Assembly (NCBI RefSeq): GCF_003460605.1
Contig: NZ_QTVN01000002.1
Span: forward strand, 302,740 to 366,739
Direction: 5' to 3'
Length of the DNA stretch: 64,000 nucleotides
Origin: Ruminococcus sp. AF31-8BH
GTDB lineage: Bacteria; Bacillota; Clostridia; Lachnospirales; Lachnospiraceae
This document shows, in pieces, positions 1-9,207 of the stretch (position 1 is its first letter; each line of letters opens with the position of its first letter). The position numbers and the translations under genes were made by a program. Below the pieces are notes generated by a model, which was not told the DNA's origin, ran no database searches, and worked only from the letters and a program-made list of their open reading frames with translations.

Positions 1-172
1 CAGGGGAAAGCCCGGTCTGTCCGCTGTAAGGAGAGCCTGACCATAAGGTATCTTCGTTTAACTGCAGTACTTCATGATCCGGGGTTCCGTGAATAACTGC
101 TCCTATTCGTCCATTTCCCAGAGGAAATCCTTCCAGCCAGCATTTTGCCGAATTTTTAAAATATAATTCCAT
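1..172 (-). CDS. alpha-L-fucosidase, GH95 family (N-terminal part only)
   Basis: The reverse strand from the ATG at 172 reads 57 codons off the left edge. It contains the typical opening of GH95 1,2-alpha-L-fucosidases: a W-x-EGFPLGNGRIGA stretch near residues 12-25, then LNEDTLWSG near residues 39-47. An AAGGAAAGGA ribosome binding site lies about 10 bases upstream of the ATG. No signal peptide is visible, so the enzyme is probably cytoplasmic. It lies downstream of the YesN/YesM pair on the same strand and opposite an operon that ends with a GH29 fucosidase, so the locus probably handles both alpha-1,2 and other alpha-fucosyl linkages. The family call rests on the N-terminal motif alone; the catalytic domain lies outside the window. 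Confidence 0.8.
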   Translation of the reverse strand, partial: MELYFKNSAKCWLEGFPLGNGRIGAVIHGTPDHEVLQLNEDTLWSGSPYSGQTGLSP

Positions 173-215
173 ATATGTAGTCCTTTCCTTATTGTTTATT
201 GGTATTATGATCCGC

Positions 216-1394
216 CTACTGATGATACTTCTTTCCATATTCTGATGGGGAAATCCCCATGTATTTCTTAAACAGCCTGCTGAAATAAAGCTGATCATCA
301 ATTCCTACCATGGAAGAGATCTCTTTCATGGATAGGGTATTCTCTTTGATCAAGGTTGCAGCCTTGCGCACCCGCAGATTATTCAGATAGTTGGTAATGC
401 TTGTTCCAACCTCTGATTTAAAAATCCTGCACAGATAACTGGAGCTTAAATTCACATTTGCGGAAATAGAAGCCAGGGTAAGCCTGTACATATAATTTTC
501 CTCCATATATTCCAGGGTCTTAGCCACATCTGCTTTATAATGTCCCTCACTGGAGGAAAATTCCCGGAATACACTCCGTGCTTCCTCATAATTTTTCATC
601 ATTTCCTGATAGGGCATATCCGGTGCAAAGGACTGGTACATGGTAAAACGATTGTACAGTTTTTTCACCAGCTGCTCCACCTTAATTTCACTGCCAGACA
701 GCTCTGCCTGGGAAAAAACAACCAATGCGCTATAATCATTCAGTACCAGAATATAGGGCTGCAGCACTCCCTGGACCGCATCCAGGATCATATCCCGCAG
801 AAGATTTCCGGATATGGAAAACGCTTCGTTAGATAAAAACTTCTCAAAGGTTACATAGCAGATGGCACAGGAAGCTTCCATAAACGCAAGTCTGGTTTTG
901 TCGTGCTCAGCAATAAAATCTGAAAGCTTTGCATCCTTCCTGAAAAATTCCAGCAGCAGCGCTTGCATATTCTCTTTTGGATCCTTTTTTTCAGTTTCCC
1001 AATGACTGGGCACTCTGTCCTTTAATTTTTCTACCGTTTTATTTAAACAGGCAAGAAGGGTATCCGGCTGGATCTTAATTTTCAGCAGATAATCTGCCGC
1101 ACCAAGCAGCAAGGCACTTCTCACAGAATCAAAATCCTCGTAATTGCTAAGAACCAGAATTTCACCGGGATATCCTTGTTCCTTTAAGATACGGATCAGC
1201 TCCAGCCCATCCATCCCGGGCATTTTCAGATCTGTGATGATCACATCCGGATGATGCTGGTTAATCAGAGGCAGTGCCTCAAGCCCATTTGATGCCGTTC
1301 CGCAAATAGAAAAGCCATGCTCCTCCCAGGGCAGGATGGAGCGAAGGGCAATCTTTACAATGGGCTCATCATCAATAATCAGTATACTGTACAT
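216..1394 (-). CDS. response regulator, YesN type (receiver plus AraC HTH)
   Basis: 392 aa. The N-terminal receiver domain has the acidic pair D8/D9 and the phospho-acceptor D55 in IITDLKMPG; a long linker follows, and the last ~100 residues form an AraC double helix-turn-helix ending in RLFKKYMGISPSEY. This is the layout of YesN-type regulators, which activate carbohydrate transport and glycosidase operons when phosphorylated by a YesM-type kinase. The kinase gene lies 29 bases upstream on the same strand, so the two are probably co-transcribed. The likely targets are the divergent sugar ABC/GH29 operon and the GH95 gene just downstream. An AAGGA site precedes the ATG. The inducer is inferred to be a fucosylated glycan from the neighbours only. 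Confidence 0.9.
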   Translation of the reverse strand: MYSILIIDDEPIVKIALRSILPWEEHGFSICGTASNGLEALPLINQHHPDVIITDLKMPGMDGLELIRILKEQGYPGEILVLSNYEDFDSVRSALLLGAADYLLKIKIQPDTLLACLNKTVEKLKDRVPSHWETEKKDPKENMQALLLEFFRKDAKLSDFIAEHDKTRLAFMEASCAICYVTFEKFLSNEAFSISGNLLRDMILDAVQGVLQPYILVLNDYSALVVFSQAELSGSEIKVEQLVKKLYNRFTMYQSFAPDMPYQEMMKNYEEARSVFREFSSSEGHYKADVAKTLEYMEENYMYRLTLASISANVNLSSSYLCRIFKSEVGTSITNYLNNLRVRKAATLIKENTLSMKEISSMVGIDDQLYFSRLFKKYMGISPSEYGKKYHQ

Positions 1395-1423
1395 GTATTA
1401 TCCTTTCCGACCAATTGTGTATT

Positions 1424-3193
1424 TTATGAAAGTGAATCTGCATAGAGCTCCGGCAGAGTAAGCGTACACCTGGTTCCTTCTCCTGGCTGACTGTCAATTT
1501 TCAGCCCGTATTCCCGTCCGAAATTCAGCTGGATCCGATCATTTACATTGGCAACGCCAATTTTTTTTCGCTCCGGGTGGGGTGCCAGGGCGTCGTCCGT
1601 CACCTTAAAGCCTTTACCGTCATCGGACAGCTCTATAACCACATGATCTTCTTCTCGCCAGCAGGTAATCTGGATTTCCATTACGGTACCGTTATCTGAA
1701 GAGCCATGCATCACCGAATTTTCTGCCAGTGGCTGCAAAATCAGCTTGGGAACCAGGCAGGAGAGCAGTTCATCCTCCTCCACATGGAAGGAATACTCAA
1801 AGCTGCCAGCGTAGCGGATTCTGAGAATGGAAAAATAGTTTTCCAGATTTTCCAGTTCTTCCCGAATGGTAATATATTCGTTCTTATTGGTAAGGGTATT
1901 CTGTAAAAGACTGCTTAGTGCCTGAATTCCATCGCTTACGATCAGATCCTTATGCATAGCAGCCACAAACCGAAGGCTGTTCAGAGTGTTAAAAAGAAAA
2001 TGAGGATTCAGCTGATACTGAAGCATCTGCAGCTCCAGTTCCCTTTTTCTCTCTTCCTGAGCCTTCTGCTGAGCCATCAGATGTTCAATGGTGTCTGCCA
2101 TATGATCCATACTTCCGGAAAGTCTGGAAAGCTCGTCTTTATGATTGTCCTGAATACGCACAGATAAGTCCCCATGGGAAAGTGCTTTACAGAATTCCAG
2201 CATTCTTTTAATGGGAGACATAATTCCCTGATATACCATGGCTACGATCCCGATGCACAGCAAAACCAGAAGCATCACCACCGCAAGAATCTGCTTTAGC
2301 ATGGCATAAACCTCTGAATTAATATAGTGGTAGGGCATGGTATATACAAATAGCTGATTCAGGTTTTTGTTATAAATGTAAGTTACCAGCTGTTCCTCCC
2401 CATCCTCCTGGATACTGAAGGAATCTGTTTTCTTTGGAAGCATTTCCCCGATTCTTTTCATAAGCTCTTTATCAATTTTCTTCCCCAGAGATATACTTCG
2501 GTTCCAGGAAGAAAGCACGGTTCCATCCATATTCATATACATAATATTGGAAGAATCCGACAGCCCTACAGGCTCCAGTACCGTCTTGGAAAAAATTTTC
2601 TCCTCAATGGAAATCAGGGTATATCCGATTACCCGGCTTTTGGAATACTGCTCATAAATCCTTCTTCCAAGAACCAGAATATCCCGGTCCCGGTAAGTGT
2701 GTACGTAAGCCCACACATCCTGATCCTGCTCCTCAAGCCGGGAAAGGATCCGGTCCACATCCTTCTGATAGAACCCGTCATACCCCAGATCATAAAAAAT
2801 ATTTCCCTCTGTATCATAGACGGTAATGTTTTTCGCCTGGGCGGGATAGATGATCTTATTGCGGATCATGCTCTGGATCTCATTGATCGCCTGATTCTTC
2901 TCCATGTCCGTCATGTCTTTTTTCAGAAGGCCTTCCTTAATCTCCTCGCTGATGCAGATAGAGCCGCACAGATACTGGTATTTTTCAATCTCGCTTACCA
3001 TGTTCAGATTGATCATGGACAGGGTCTGGGAAATGGACGCAGAAAGCTTCTCCTGAAGTGCCACGGAAAATATATGAAAAGAATAGCCGCTGATCCCCGC
3101 TAATGGAATAATAGAAATCATCAGAAGGGCAATTACAAGTCTTGTTTTGATACTGAATTTACGAAATCCCTGAAAATGATGTTTTTTTCCCAT
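1424..3193 (-). CDS. sensor histidine kinase, YesM type
   Basis: 589 aa from the chosen ATG at 3193, which has GGGAGG 7 bases upstream. An in-frame ATG at 3259 adds 22 residues but lacks a ribosome binding site. Order of parts: a short basic N-terminus, a first membrane helix (about residues 18-40), a large extracellular sensor region, a second helix (about 300-322), a HAMP linker, and a His_kinase domain with the phospho-histidine in LNPHFLFN, followed by an ATPase domain with ILQPLAENSVMHG, SDDGKGF and the GVANVNDRI box. This is the standard sugar-sensing YesM layout. It pairs with the YesN-type regulator directly downstream. What the extracellular region binds cannot be read from the sequence. 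Confidence 0.9.
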   Translation of the reverse strand: MGKKHHFQGFRKFSIKTRLVIALLMISIIPLAGISGYSFHIFSVALQEKLSASISQTLSMINLNMVSEIEKYQYLCGSICISEEIKEGLLKKDMTDMEKNQAINEIQSMIRNKIIYPAQAKNITVYDTEGNIFYDLGYDGFYQKDVDRILSRLEEQDQDVWAYVHTYRDRDILVLGRRIYEQYSKSRVIGYTLISIEEKIFSKTVLEPVGLSDSSNIMYMNMDGTVLSSWNRSISLGKKIDKELMKRIGEMLPKKTDSFSIQEDGEEQLVTYIYNKNLNQLFVYTMPYHYINSEVYAMLKQILAVVMLLVLLCIGIVAMVYQGIMSPIKRMLEFCKALSHGDLSVRIQDNHKDELSRLSGSMDHMADTIEHLMAQQKAQEERKRELELQMLQYQLNPHFLFNTLNSLRFVAAMHKDLIVSDGIQALSSLLQNTLTNKNEYITIREELENLENYFSILRIRYAGSFEYSFHVEEDELLSCLVPKLILQPLAENSVMHGSSDNGTVMEIQITCWREEDHVVIELSDDGKGFKVTDDALAPHPERKKIGVANVNDRIQLNFGREYGLKIDSQPGEGTRCTLTLPELYADSLS

Positions 3194-3389
3194 GGCGGAT
3201 CCTCCCATTGCTTTTGTCCTCTGACGGATATCTGTCAAAATATTATTATTTTCATTCATTATACAGGAAAAAAACAGAATAATCTATGTAAAAGCAAAAG
3301 ACAAAAAAATAATACATATATGCCGCAAGAAAATCCATATCAGATATATTTTACAAGAAAATGTTCCATAGCAAGAGTTATTTTGTCGA

Positions 3390-3418
3390 TTTACTATAAA
3401 TGATTTTTCAAATATAAT
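3390..3418 (+). promoter_or_regulatory. candidate sigma-A promoter of the fucoside transport operon
   Basis: TTTACT, 17 bases, then TATAAT, ending about 50 bases before the binding-protein ATG. It lies in the AT-rich divergent gap between the YesM-type kinase gene and the operon. The -35 matches TTGACA at only four of six bases, which would suit activation by the neighbouring regulator. Confidence 0.5.
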
Positions 3419-3471
3419 AGCATCATCAGGCAAACATAATAAAACAGCCAACCAGAAGGAGGAAACACCCT

Positions 3472-4818
3472 ATGAAAAAAAGATTTGCAGCATCCGCTAT
3501 GATCCTTGCCATGAGCGCAGCTACTGTACTTTCCCCGCTCACAGCATTTGCGGAAGCAGAAGAGCAGGAACTGAACATTGCCATTTTCCAGGGCGGATAC
3601 GGAGATGCTTACTGGAACCAGATGGTAGAGCTTTTTGAAGCAAGCCATGAGGGCGTGAAGGTAAACATGACCATCAGCCCGACTATCGGTGATATCATCC
3701 GTCCACAGATCGTAGCCGGAAACGCACCGGATTTTATCTGCCTCAATGATGGAGCCGAGGATGGCGTTATCCTTTCCCTGATCAAGGAGCATGCGCTTCT
3801 CAATCTGGACGATGTATTTGACGGAGAAAACTATGCAGGAACCGGAACTCTTCGGGATGATATTACAGATGGTATCCTTTCCAGCACCAAATGTGCGCCT
3901 TACGGAGATGACGAAATCTATCTTGCACCATTTAGCAGCGGCCCGCAGGGTCTGATCTACAATAAGACCTTCTTCGAGGAAAATAATCTGGAAGTTCCCA
4001 AAACATGGGATGAGTTTTTCACACTTGGCGATACCTTGAAGGATATTGACGGACGTGCGCTTTTTACCTATCAGGGAATTTATCCAGGATACATGGAAGA
4101 AATGCTCTGGCCGGCAATCGCAAATGAGTGCGGCGAGGAAGCCCTTACCAGGATTGCCAATTATGAGGAAGGCTCTTTCAATAACGAAGGTGTGTTAAAG
4201 GCCCTTACCCATATCAAAGAGATCGCAGAAAAAGGCTATTTGTTAGAGGGTACTGTGGGCATGAACCATACGGAATCCCAGACAGAAATGATGCTTGGAA
4301 AAGCAGCATTTATCACGAATGGAACCTGGATGGAAAATGAGATGCAGGATGCTCCAAGAGAAGAGGGCTTTGAGTTTGCAATGGCTCCGATTCCGACTGA
4401 GAACGCAGACGATGTGCATTACATATTCGACAGCTGCGAGCAGTTCTCCATTCCGGCAGCTGCAAAGAATCCAGAGCTTGCAAAGGAATTCCTCCGTTTC
4501 CTGTACAGCGATGAATCTGTATCTGCATTTGCAGAGGCTTCCGGTGCACTTTACGCAACCAAGAGTGCCCGCGAGGTAGCAAAGGACAAGCTGTCTGCAG
4601 CAATCTACAACATGTACGGAATCTATGAAGAAGCAAAGGCATCCTCCTTGATTATGAGCTTCTCCGCAGTTCCGGCTGACTGTAAGGTGAATCCTAAGGA
4701 TGAAATCTTCAACCCGATCACTTCTGTTATGAATGATGAAATGACAGTAGAAGAGTGGGCTCAGAATGTAGAAGATGCTTTTGCGCAGATTCGCGCTGAC
4801 CAAGAAGCTGCAAAATAA
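3472..4818 (+). CDS. sugar ABC transporter substrate-binding protein
   Basis: 448 aa, start supported by AAGGAGG. An N-terminal Sec signal peptide (KKR, a hydrophobic core to about residue 22, then AFA|EAEE) is followed by a family-1 extracellular solute-binding fold. Recognisable parts are the opening ELNIAIFQGGYGD, a sugar-binding-protein-like LIYNKTFFEENNLEVPKTW segment near residues 161-180, and a C-terminal helical region. No lipobox cysteine is seen at the signal cleavage site, which is unusual for a Gram-positive binding protein. It is the first gene of an operon with two permeases and a GH29 fucosidase, so a fucosylated oligosaccharide is the inferred ligand. A strong hairpin follows the stop codon, probably allowing more of this protein than of the permeases. 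Confidence 0.88.
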   Translation: MKKRFAASAMILAMSAATVLSPLTAFAEAEEQELNIAIFQGGYGDAYWNQMVELFEASHEGVKVNMTISPTIGDIIRPQIVAGNAPDFICLNDGAEDGVILSLIKEHALLNLDDVFDGENYAGTGTLRDDITDGILSSTKCAPYGDDEIYLAPFSSGPQGLIYNKTFFEENNLEVPKTWDEFFTLGDTLKDIDGRALFTYQGIYPGYMEEMLWPAIANECGEEALTRIANYEEGSFNNEGVLKALTHIKEIAEKGYLLEGTVGMNHTESQTEMMLGKAAFITNGTWMENEMQDAPREEGFEFAMAPIPTENADDVHYIFDSCEQFSIPAAAKNPELAKEFLRFLYSDESVSAFAEASGALYATKSAREVAKDKLSAAIYNMYGIYEEAKASSLIMSFSAVPADCKVNPKDEIFNPITSVMNDEMTVEEWAQNVEDAFAQIRADQEAAK

Positions 4819-4840
4819 CAGGAGGAATATTGTTTTCCAT

Positions 4841-4876
4841 AGAAAGGCTGCTGCACATGTATGCAGCAGCCTTTCT
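4841..4876 (+). terminator. intercistronic stem-loop after the binding-protein gene
   Basis: Perfect 15-bp stem (AGAAAGGCTGCTGCA paired with its complement) and a 6-base loop, 23 bases after the stop codon and about 50 bases before the first permease. No long T run follows, so it is more likely an mRNA-stabilising or partial-termination hairpin than a full terminator. Confidence 0.7.
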
Positions 4877-4929
4877 TCACCCAAAACGGATATTTCCATA
4901 ACTTTAATATAAAAACGAGGTGACCTAGC

Positions 4930-5811
4930 GTGGTAAAAAAACCGAAATTATTCATAGCCTTATGTACACTTCCGGCTTTAATCCTTACGATCATCTTTAT
5001 GATCGTTCCCATGGTGAATGCAGTTTACCTTTCCTTTACCAGCTCTACTGCACTCAGCGTTGGCTTTAACAGCAAATTCGTATTTTTAGATAACTATATT
5101 TACATGTTTCAGGACAAAGATTTTATCCGGGCTCTGCTTAACACCTTTAAGCTGATGCTGGTGATCCCGGCTGTGACTATTTTCCTTAGTCTGATCTTTG
5201 CCTTTATTCTCACCCAGGGCGAGCTTCAGGAAAAATCCTTTTACCGTACTGTTTTCTTTTTCCCAAGTATTATATCCATGACAGTTGTAGGTATTGTGTG
5301 GTCCTTTGTGTTTAATCCTACAAGAGGAATTCTGAACCATCTTCTGGATATGTTTCATCTTTCCACCTGGAAGCATGCCTGGCTTGGAGAGGGAAAAACT
5401 GCTCTGTGGTGTATCGGTGCTGCTCTGGTATGGCAGGCGATCGGATATTATATGGTAATGCATGTGGCTTCTATTGATGGAATTTCCCAGGAGGTGTACG
5501 AGGCAGCTTCTATTGATGGTGCTACCGGAACACAGAAATTTTTTAAGATCACCATTCCGCTTCTTCGAAAATCCATTGGAACCACCTATATTTTATCTCT
5601 TTCCGGAACCATAAACCTAAGCTTCACCCTGTCAAATGTTATGACAGGCGGCGGACCAAACGGGGCGTCCAGTGTCCTTCTTCAGTATATGTATACCCAG
5701 GGCATGCGAAACGCCAACTTCGGATATGCTATGGCTATTGCCATGTTTACCCTTGTACTTGCAATTATCATTGCAATAATCTCACGAAAGCTGTCGTCTG
5801 AAAAAGAATAG
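4930..5811 (+). CDS. sugar ABC transporter permease (MalF/UgpA type)
   Basis: 293 aa starting at a GTG with GAGGTG upstream. It has six predicted membrane helices, beginning with one at about residues 10-32, and the cytoplasmic EAA loop VYEAASIDGATGTQKFFKITIPLL near residues 190-213 that contacts the ATPase. This is the first of two permeases in a CUT1-type sugar importer. The operon has no ATP-binding subunit, so it must use a shared MsmK-type ATPase encoded elsewhere, as is common in Firmicutes. It is followed 10 bases later by the second permease. Confidence 0.9.
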   Translation: MVKKPKLFIALCTLPALILTIIFMIVPMVNAVYLSFTSSTALSVGFNSKFVFLDNYIYMFQDKDFIRALLNTFKLMLVIPAVTIFLSLIFAFILTQGELQEKSFYRTVFFFPSIISMTVVGIVWSFVFNPTRGILNHLLDMFHLSTWKHAWLGEGKTALWCIGAALVWQAIGYYMVMHVASIDGISQEVYEAASIDGATGTQKFFKITIPLLRKSIGTTYILSLSGTINLSFTLSNVMTGGGPNGASSVLLQYMYTQGMRNANFGYAMAIAMFTLVLAIIIAIISRKLSSEKE

Positions 5812-5821
5812 GAGGGAACTG

Positions 5822-6649
5822 ATGAAAACTGTAAGAACATGGTGTGTCAGAATCCTGATGATTCTGTTCACGATTATTTTTCTTTATCCGCTTTTCTGGA
5901 ACCTGATGTCTGCATTTAAAACCAATACAGAGTATCTGACGGATCCTTATGCGCTGCCTGCAGCACTGAATTTTGACAACTTTATTGCAGCCTGGGGAAA
6001 AGCAAACATTGCAGCCTATTTTGGAAATTCCGTACTGGTAACGGTACTTTCAACCGTGCTTTTGCTTTTATTTGTTATTCCTATTTCTTATGCGCTGGCA
6101 AGATACCGTTTTGTAGGGAGCAAGCTGATCTCAACCATTTATATGGCATGCATTTTCCTGCAGGCAACCTATATTATGATTCCTCTGTTTCTGGAATTAC
6201 AGGCAATAAACGGATTGAACAATCTTCCGGTACTGTGCCTTGTTTATGCAGTCATGCAGTTTCCGTTTTGTATTTTTACTCTCCAGGGCTTTATGTCCGC
6301 TGTGCCAAGGGACTATGAGGAATCTGCCAGAATTGACGGCGCTACCAACCTTCAGCTTCTGCTTAAGGTAATGGTTCCTCTTGCCAAGCCTGGAATCGCT
6401 ACCATTACCATGTTAAGTGCCATGGGCTTTTGGAATGAATATCCGCTGGCTCTTGTACTTCTCACAGAGGATGCAAAAAAAACACTTCCAATTGGTATGG
6501 CAAACCTGTTTGAGGTGCAAAAGTACGCTACAGACTGGGGTGCATTGTTTGCAGGACTTGTGATCGTCATGATTCCGACGATTATTATTTATCTTATTGG
6601 ACAAAGATATCTGCTGCAGGGAATCGGCGCAGGCGGCTTAAAGGGTTAG
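5822..6649 (+). CDS. sugar ABC transporter permease (MalG/AraQ type)
   Basis: 275 aa, with GGAGGG just upstream of the ATG. It has six predicted membrane helices and the EAA loop DYEESARIDGATNLQLLLKV near residues 164-183; the C-terminus ends in a QRYLLQGIGAGGLKG tail typical of this family (most end in VKG or LKG). It forms the channel heterodimer with the preceding permease. The GH29 fucosidase starts 14 bases after its stop, so imported oligosaccharide is probably trimmed inside the cell. Confidence 0.9.
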   Translation: MKTVRTWCVRILMILFTIIFLYPLFWNLMSAFKTNTEYLTDPYALPAALNFDNFIAAWGKANIAAYFGNSVLVTVLSTVLLLLFVIPISYALARYRFVGSKLISTIYMACIFLQATYIMIPLFLELQAINGLNNLPVLCLVYAVMQFPFCIFTLQGFMSAVPRDYEESARIDGATNLQLLLKVMVPLAKPGIATITMLSAMGFWNEYPLALVLLTEDAKKTLPIGMANLFEVQKYATDWGALFAGLVIVMIPTIIIYLIGQRYLLQGIGAGGLKG

Positions 6650-6663
6650 AGAGGAGTTTATAT

Positions 6664-8097
6664 ATGCCAACAGATCAGGAATTAATTCGAATTGTTCCAA
6701 GTGACAGGCAGCTTGCCTATCAGGAAACGGAATTCTATGCATTTTTTCATTTCGGAATGAATACATATACAGACAGAGAATGGGGCGACGGAACCGAAGA
6801 TCCCAAGCTTTTTAACCCTGCCAAGCTGGATGCCGACCAGTGGGTATCTGCAGCCAAAAGCGCAGGCATGAAGGGCGTGATCCTCACCTGCAAGCACCAC
6901 GACGGCTTCTGCCTTTGGCCCACCAGATACACCAGTCACAGCGTTGCCTCAAGCCCATGGAAAAAGGGAACCGGTGATGTAGTCAAAGAGGTTTCGGATG
7001 CCTGCCGCCGTCACGGCATGAAATTCGGAATCTATCTTTCCCCCTGGGACCGGAACCAGCCCTGCTATGGAACGGGAAAGGAATATGATGATTACTATCT
7101 GGCTCAGCTTACCGAGCTGCTCACCGGATACGGAGAAATATTCAGTGTCTGGCTGGATGGTGCCTGCGGCGAGGGACCAAATGGCAAAAAACAGGTCTAT
7201 GACTGGGAACGCTATTATGCCTGCGTGCGCAAATATCAGCCAGACGCCTGCATCTGTGTATGCGGCCCGGATATCCGCTGGTGCGGCAATGAAGCCGGAG
7301 ATGTGCGTAAATCCGAGTGGAGTGTAGTTCCTGCCCGTACTGCACTGGCAGAGAGCATACAGGAAAAAAGCCAGCAGGCAGATGATGAGGAATTCCGTCA
7401 GCGAAAAATTACAAGTGACATGGAGGATCTTGGAAGCAGAGCCGCTCTTCAGGGAGAAAAGGACCTGATCTGGTATCCTGCTGAGGTCAATACCTCCATA
7501 AGACCGGGCTGGTTTTATCACACAAAAGAAGATAATCAGGTAAAAAGCCTTGAAGAGCTGATTTCTATTTACTGCGGATCTGTAGGTGGAAACGCTACCT
7601 TTCTTCTTAATGTTCCGCCTATGCCAAACGGGCTGCTCCATCCAAATGATGTTGCCAGGCTGGCAGAATTGGGACAGTGGAAGAGAAGTGCATTTTCCGG
7701 CAATCTTGCAGAATTTGCAGAGATAACTGCGTCCTCCGAAGATGCCGCTCATCCGGTTCAGAATGTTCTCACAGACACCAGAACCACCTGGTACCAGCCA
7801 GAGACAGATGCCAAAACCGGAGCTTTCCCAGCGGAACTTATTTTCAATCTGCATACCCAAAAGGCACTGGGCTATCTGGTAATAAAAGAGGCAATCCAGC
7901 ACAGCCAGAGAGTGGAAGCCTTTTGTGTCTACGCACAAAAAGAAGAGAAGTGGGTTCTGGTTTATGAAGGAACCGTTATAGGATATCAGAAAATCGTGAA
8001 GCTTTCCGAAGCTTTCACCAGGAAGCTTAAAATTGTATTTTCTGATTATCGTGTTGCGCCTTTAATTTCCTTTGTGGGAATTTATCCCAAAAGATAA
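6664..8097 (+). CDS. alpha-L-fucosidase, GH29 family
   Basis: 477 aa, start supported by GAGAGGAG. The N-terminal barrel has the GH29 signatures FFHFGMNTY (about residues 27-35), ILTCKHHDGFCLWPT (about 73-87) and YLSPWDRN; the predicted catalytic nucleophile is D165 in VWLDGACGEG. From about residue 340 a beta-sandwich follows (EITASSEDAAHPVQNVLTD onward) that resembles an F5/8-type or CBM32-like domain. There is no signal peptide, so it should act in the cytoplasm on sugars brought in by the preceding transporter. The short barrel and linked sandwich suit the GH29 subfamily active on alpha-1,3/1,4-fucose branches, but linkage preference is an inference. Confidence 0.9.
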   Translation: MPTDQELIRIVPSDRQLAYQETEFYAFFHFGMNTYTDREWGDGTEDPKLFNPAKLDADQWVSAAKSAGMKGVILTCKHHDGFCLWPTRYTSHSVASSPWKKGTGDVVKEVSDACRRHGMKFGIYLSPWDRNQPCYGTGKEYDDYYLAQLTELLTGYGEIFSVWLDGACGEGPNGKKQVYDWERYYACVRKYQPDACICVCGPDIRWCGNEAGDVRKSEWSVVPARTALAESIQEKSQQADDEEFRQRKITSDMEDLGSRAALQGEKDLIWYPAEVNTSIRPGWFYHTKEDNQVKSLEELISIYCGSVGGNATFLLNVPPMPNGLLHPNDVARLAELGQWKRSAFSGNLAEFAEITASSEDAAHPVQNVLTDTRTTWYQPETDAKTGAFPAELIFNLHTQKALGYLVIKEAIQHSQRVEAFCVYAQKEEKWVLVYEGTVIGYQKIVKLSEAFTRKLKIVFSDYRVAPLISFVGIYPKR

Positions 8098-8165
8098 TTT
8101 CATAAAATACCATTATTTTCCAGATAATTTTCTTTTAAACATATTATTATTCGCAATTCTTTGAG

Positions 8166-8194
8166 CGCAGTTTCTTTACAGAGACTGCGTTTTA
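8166..8194 (+). terminator. rho-independent terminator after the GH29 gene
   Basis: CGCAGTTTCT pairs with AGAGACTGCG (one G-T pair) across a 4-base loop and is followed by TTTTA. It lies about 70 bases after the GH29 stop codon and ends the fucoside operon. Confidence 0.7.
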
Positions 8195-8203
8195 CGTTAT
8201 ACT
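8175..8203 (+). promoter_or_regulatory. candidate sigma-A promoter for the YitT-type gene
   Basis: TTTACA, exactly 17 bases, TATACT, about 30 bases before the next ATG. The -35 hexamer overlaps the loop and 3' arm of the preceding terminator hairpin. Confidence 0.5.
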
Positions 8204-8233
8204 TAAGATATCCAAAGAAGGAGAGTAAAACTT

Positions 8234-9097
8234 ATGAAAAAGAAAATATTTACAAAAGACAACCTGATTTTTTTCCTGATCCTCAATCTGGGACTGATTT
8301 TCACGGCAGTAGGAATTTCCATTTTTAAAACACCCAACCATTTCGCATTTGGGGGAACCTCCGGTCTGTCCATCATACTGTCCACCCTTTTTCCACAATG
8401 GAATGTCGGTGTATTCATGTGGATCGTCAATGCAGTGCTGGTTGTGCTGGGATTTTTCTTCCTGGGAATCCATTCCATGGGCTGGACCATTTATTCCTCC
8501 TTTGCCTTGTCCTTTTTTGTCAGTGCCTGTGAATTTATTTACCCATTACAGGCACCACTGACTCATGATGTATTTTTGGAGCTGTGCTTTGCCGTTATTC
8601 TCCCCGCAGTTGGTGCTGCTATGGTATTTAATGTAGGTGCCTCTACAGGCGGTACCGATATTGTGGCTATGATCCTGCACAAATACACAAGCCTTGAGAT
8701 CGGACGCGCCCTTTTGGTCAGTGACCTTGGAATCGTGCTTGTGGCAGCCTATCTTTACGGCGCACAGACCGGACTTTACTGTATCCTGGGCATGATCCTG
8801 AAATGCACCGTAGTAGACAGCGCCATTGAGAGCCTGAACCTTCGAAAGGTCTGTACCGTAATCTGTAAGTATCCGGACGAAGTAGAGGCTTTCATTATCA
8901 ATGATCTTCACCGTTCTGCTACTGAGCAGAAGGCTTTCGGCATTTACACAAAAACGGAGCAGAAGGTGCTGATGACCGTTCTCACCAGAAGTGAGACCAA
9001 CCGTCTTCGTATTTACCTGCGCCATCTGGATCCCCATGCTTTTATCACCATTGTAAACAGCAGTGAAATTATCGGAAAAGGGTTCCGAAGTATTTAA
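8234..9097 (+). CDS. YitT family membrane protein
   Basis: 287 aa. Five to six membrane helices in the first ~200 residues contain the conserved GGTSGLSIIL and GASTGGTDIVAMIL segments of the YitT_membrane (DUF161) family. A C-terminal soluble DUF2179 domain of about 80 residues ends in PHAFITIVNSSEIIGKGF. The transported substrate of this family is not established. The gene has its own promoter-like sequence and stands between the fucoside operon and a MATE exporter; no functional link to either is visible. Confidence 0.85.
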   Translation: MKKKIFTKDNLIFFLILNLGLIFTAVGISIFKTPNHFAFGGTSGLSIILSTLFPQWNVGVFMWIVNAVLVVLGFFFLGIHSMGWTIYSSFALSFFVSACEFIYPLQAPLTHDVFLELCFAVILPAVGAAMVFNVGASTGGTDIVAMILHKYTSLEIGRALLVSDLGIVLVAAYLYGAQTGLYCILGMILKCTVVDSAIESLNLRKVCTVICKYPDEVEAFIINDLHRSATEQKAFGIYTKTEQKVLMTVLTRSETNRLRIYLRHLDPHAFITIVNSSEIIGKGFRSI

Positions 9098-9207
9098 ATG
9101 CCAGAAATCAGAATAGTGTAATTATCAGTCATAATAAGGGTGGTATTTTTCTCTCTGAAGCATTATAATGATATGACACAAATTTATAATGACTTGAAGG
9201 GGGAACT

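Noticed and set aside
6949..7938. Minus-strand open frame of 329 codons over the GH29 gene.
   Set aside because: Antisense shadow of a clear fucosidase; no family resemblance and no start signal.
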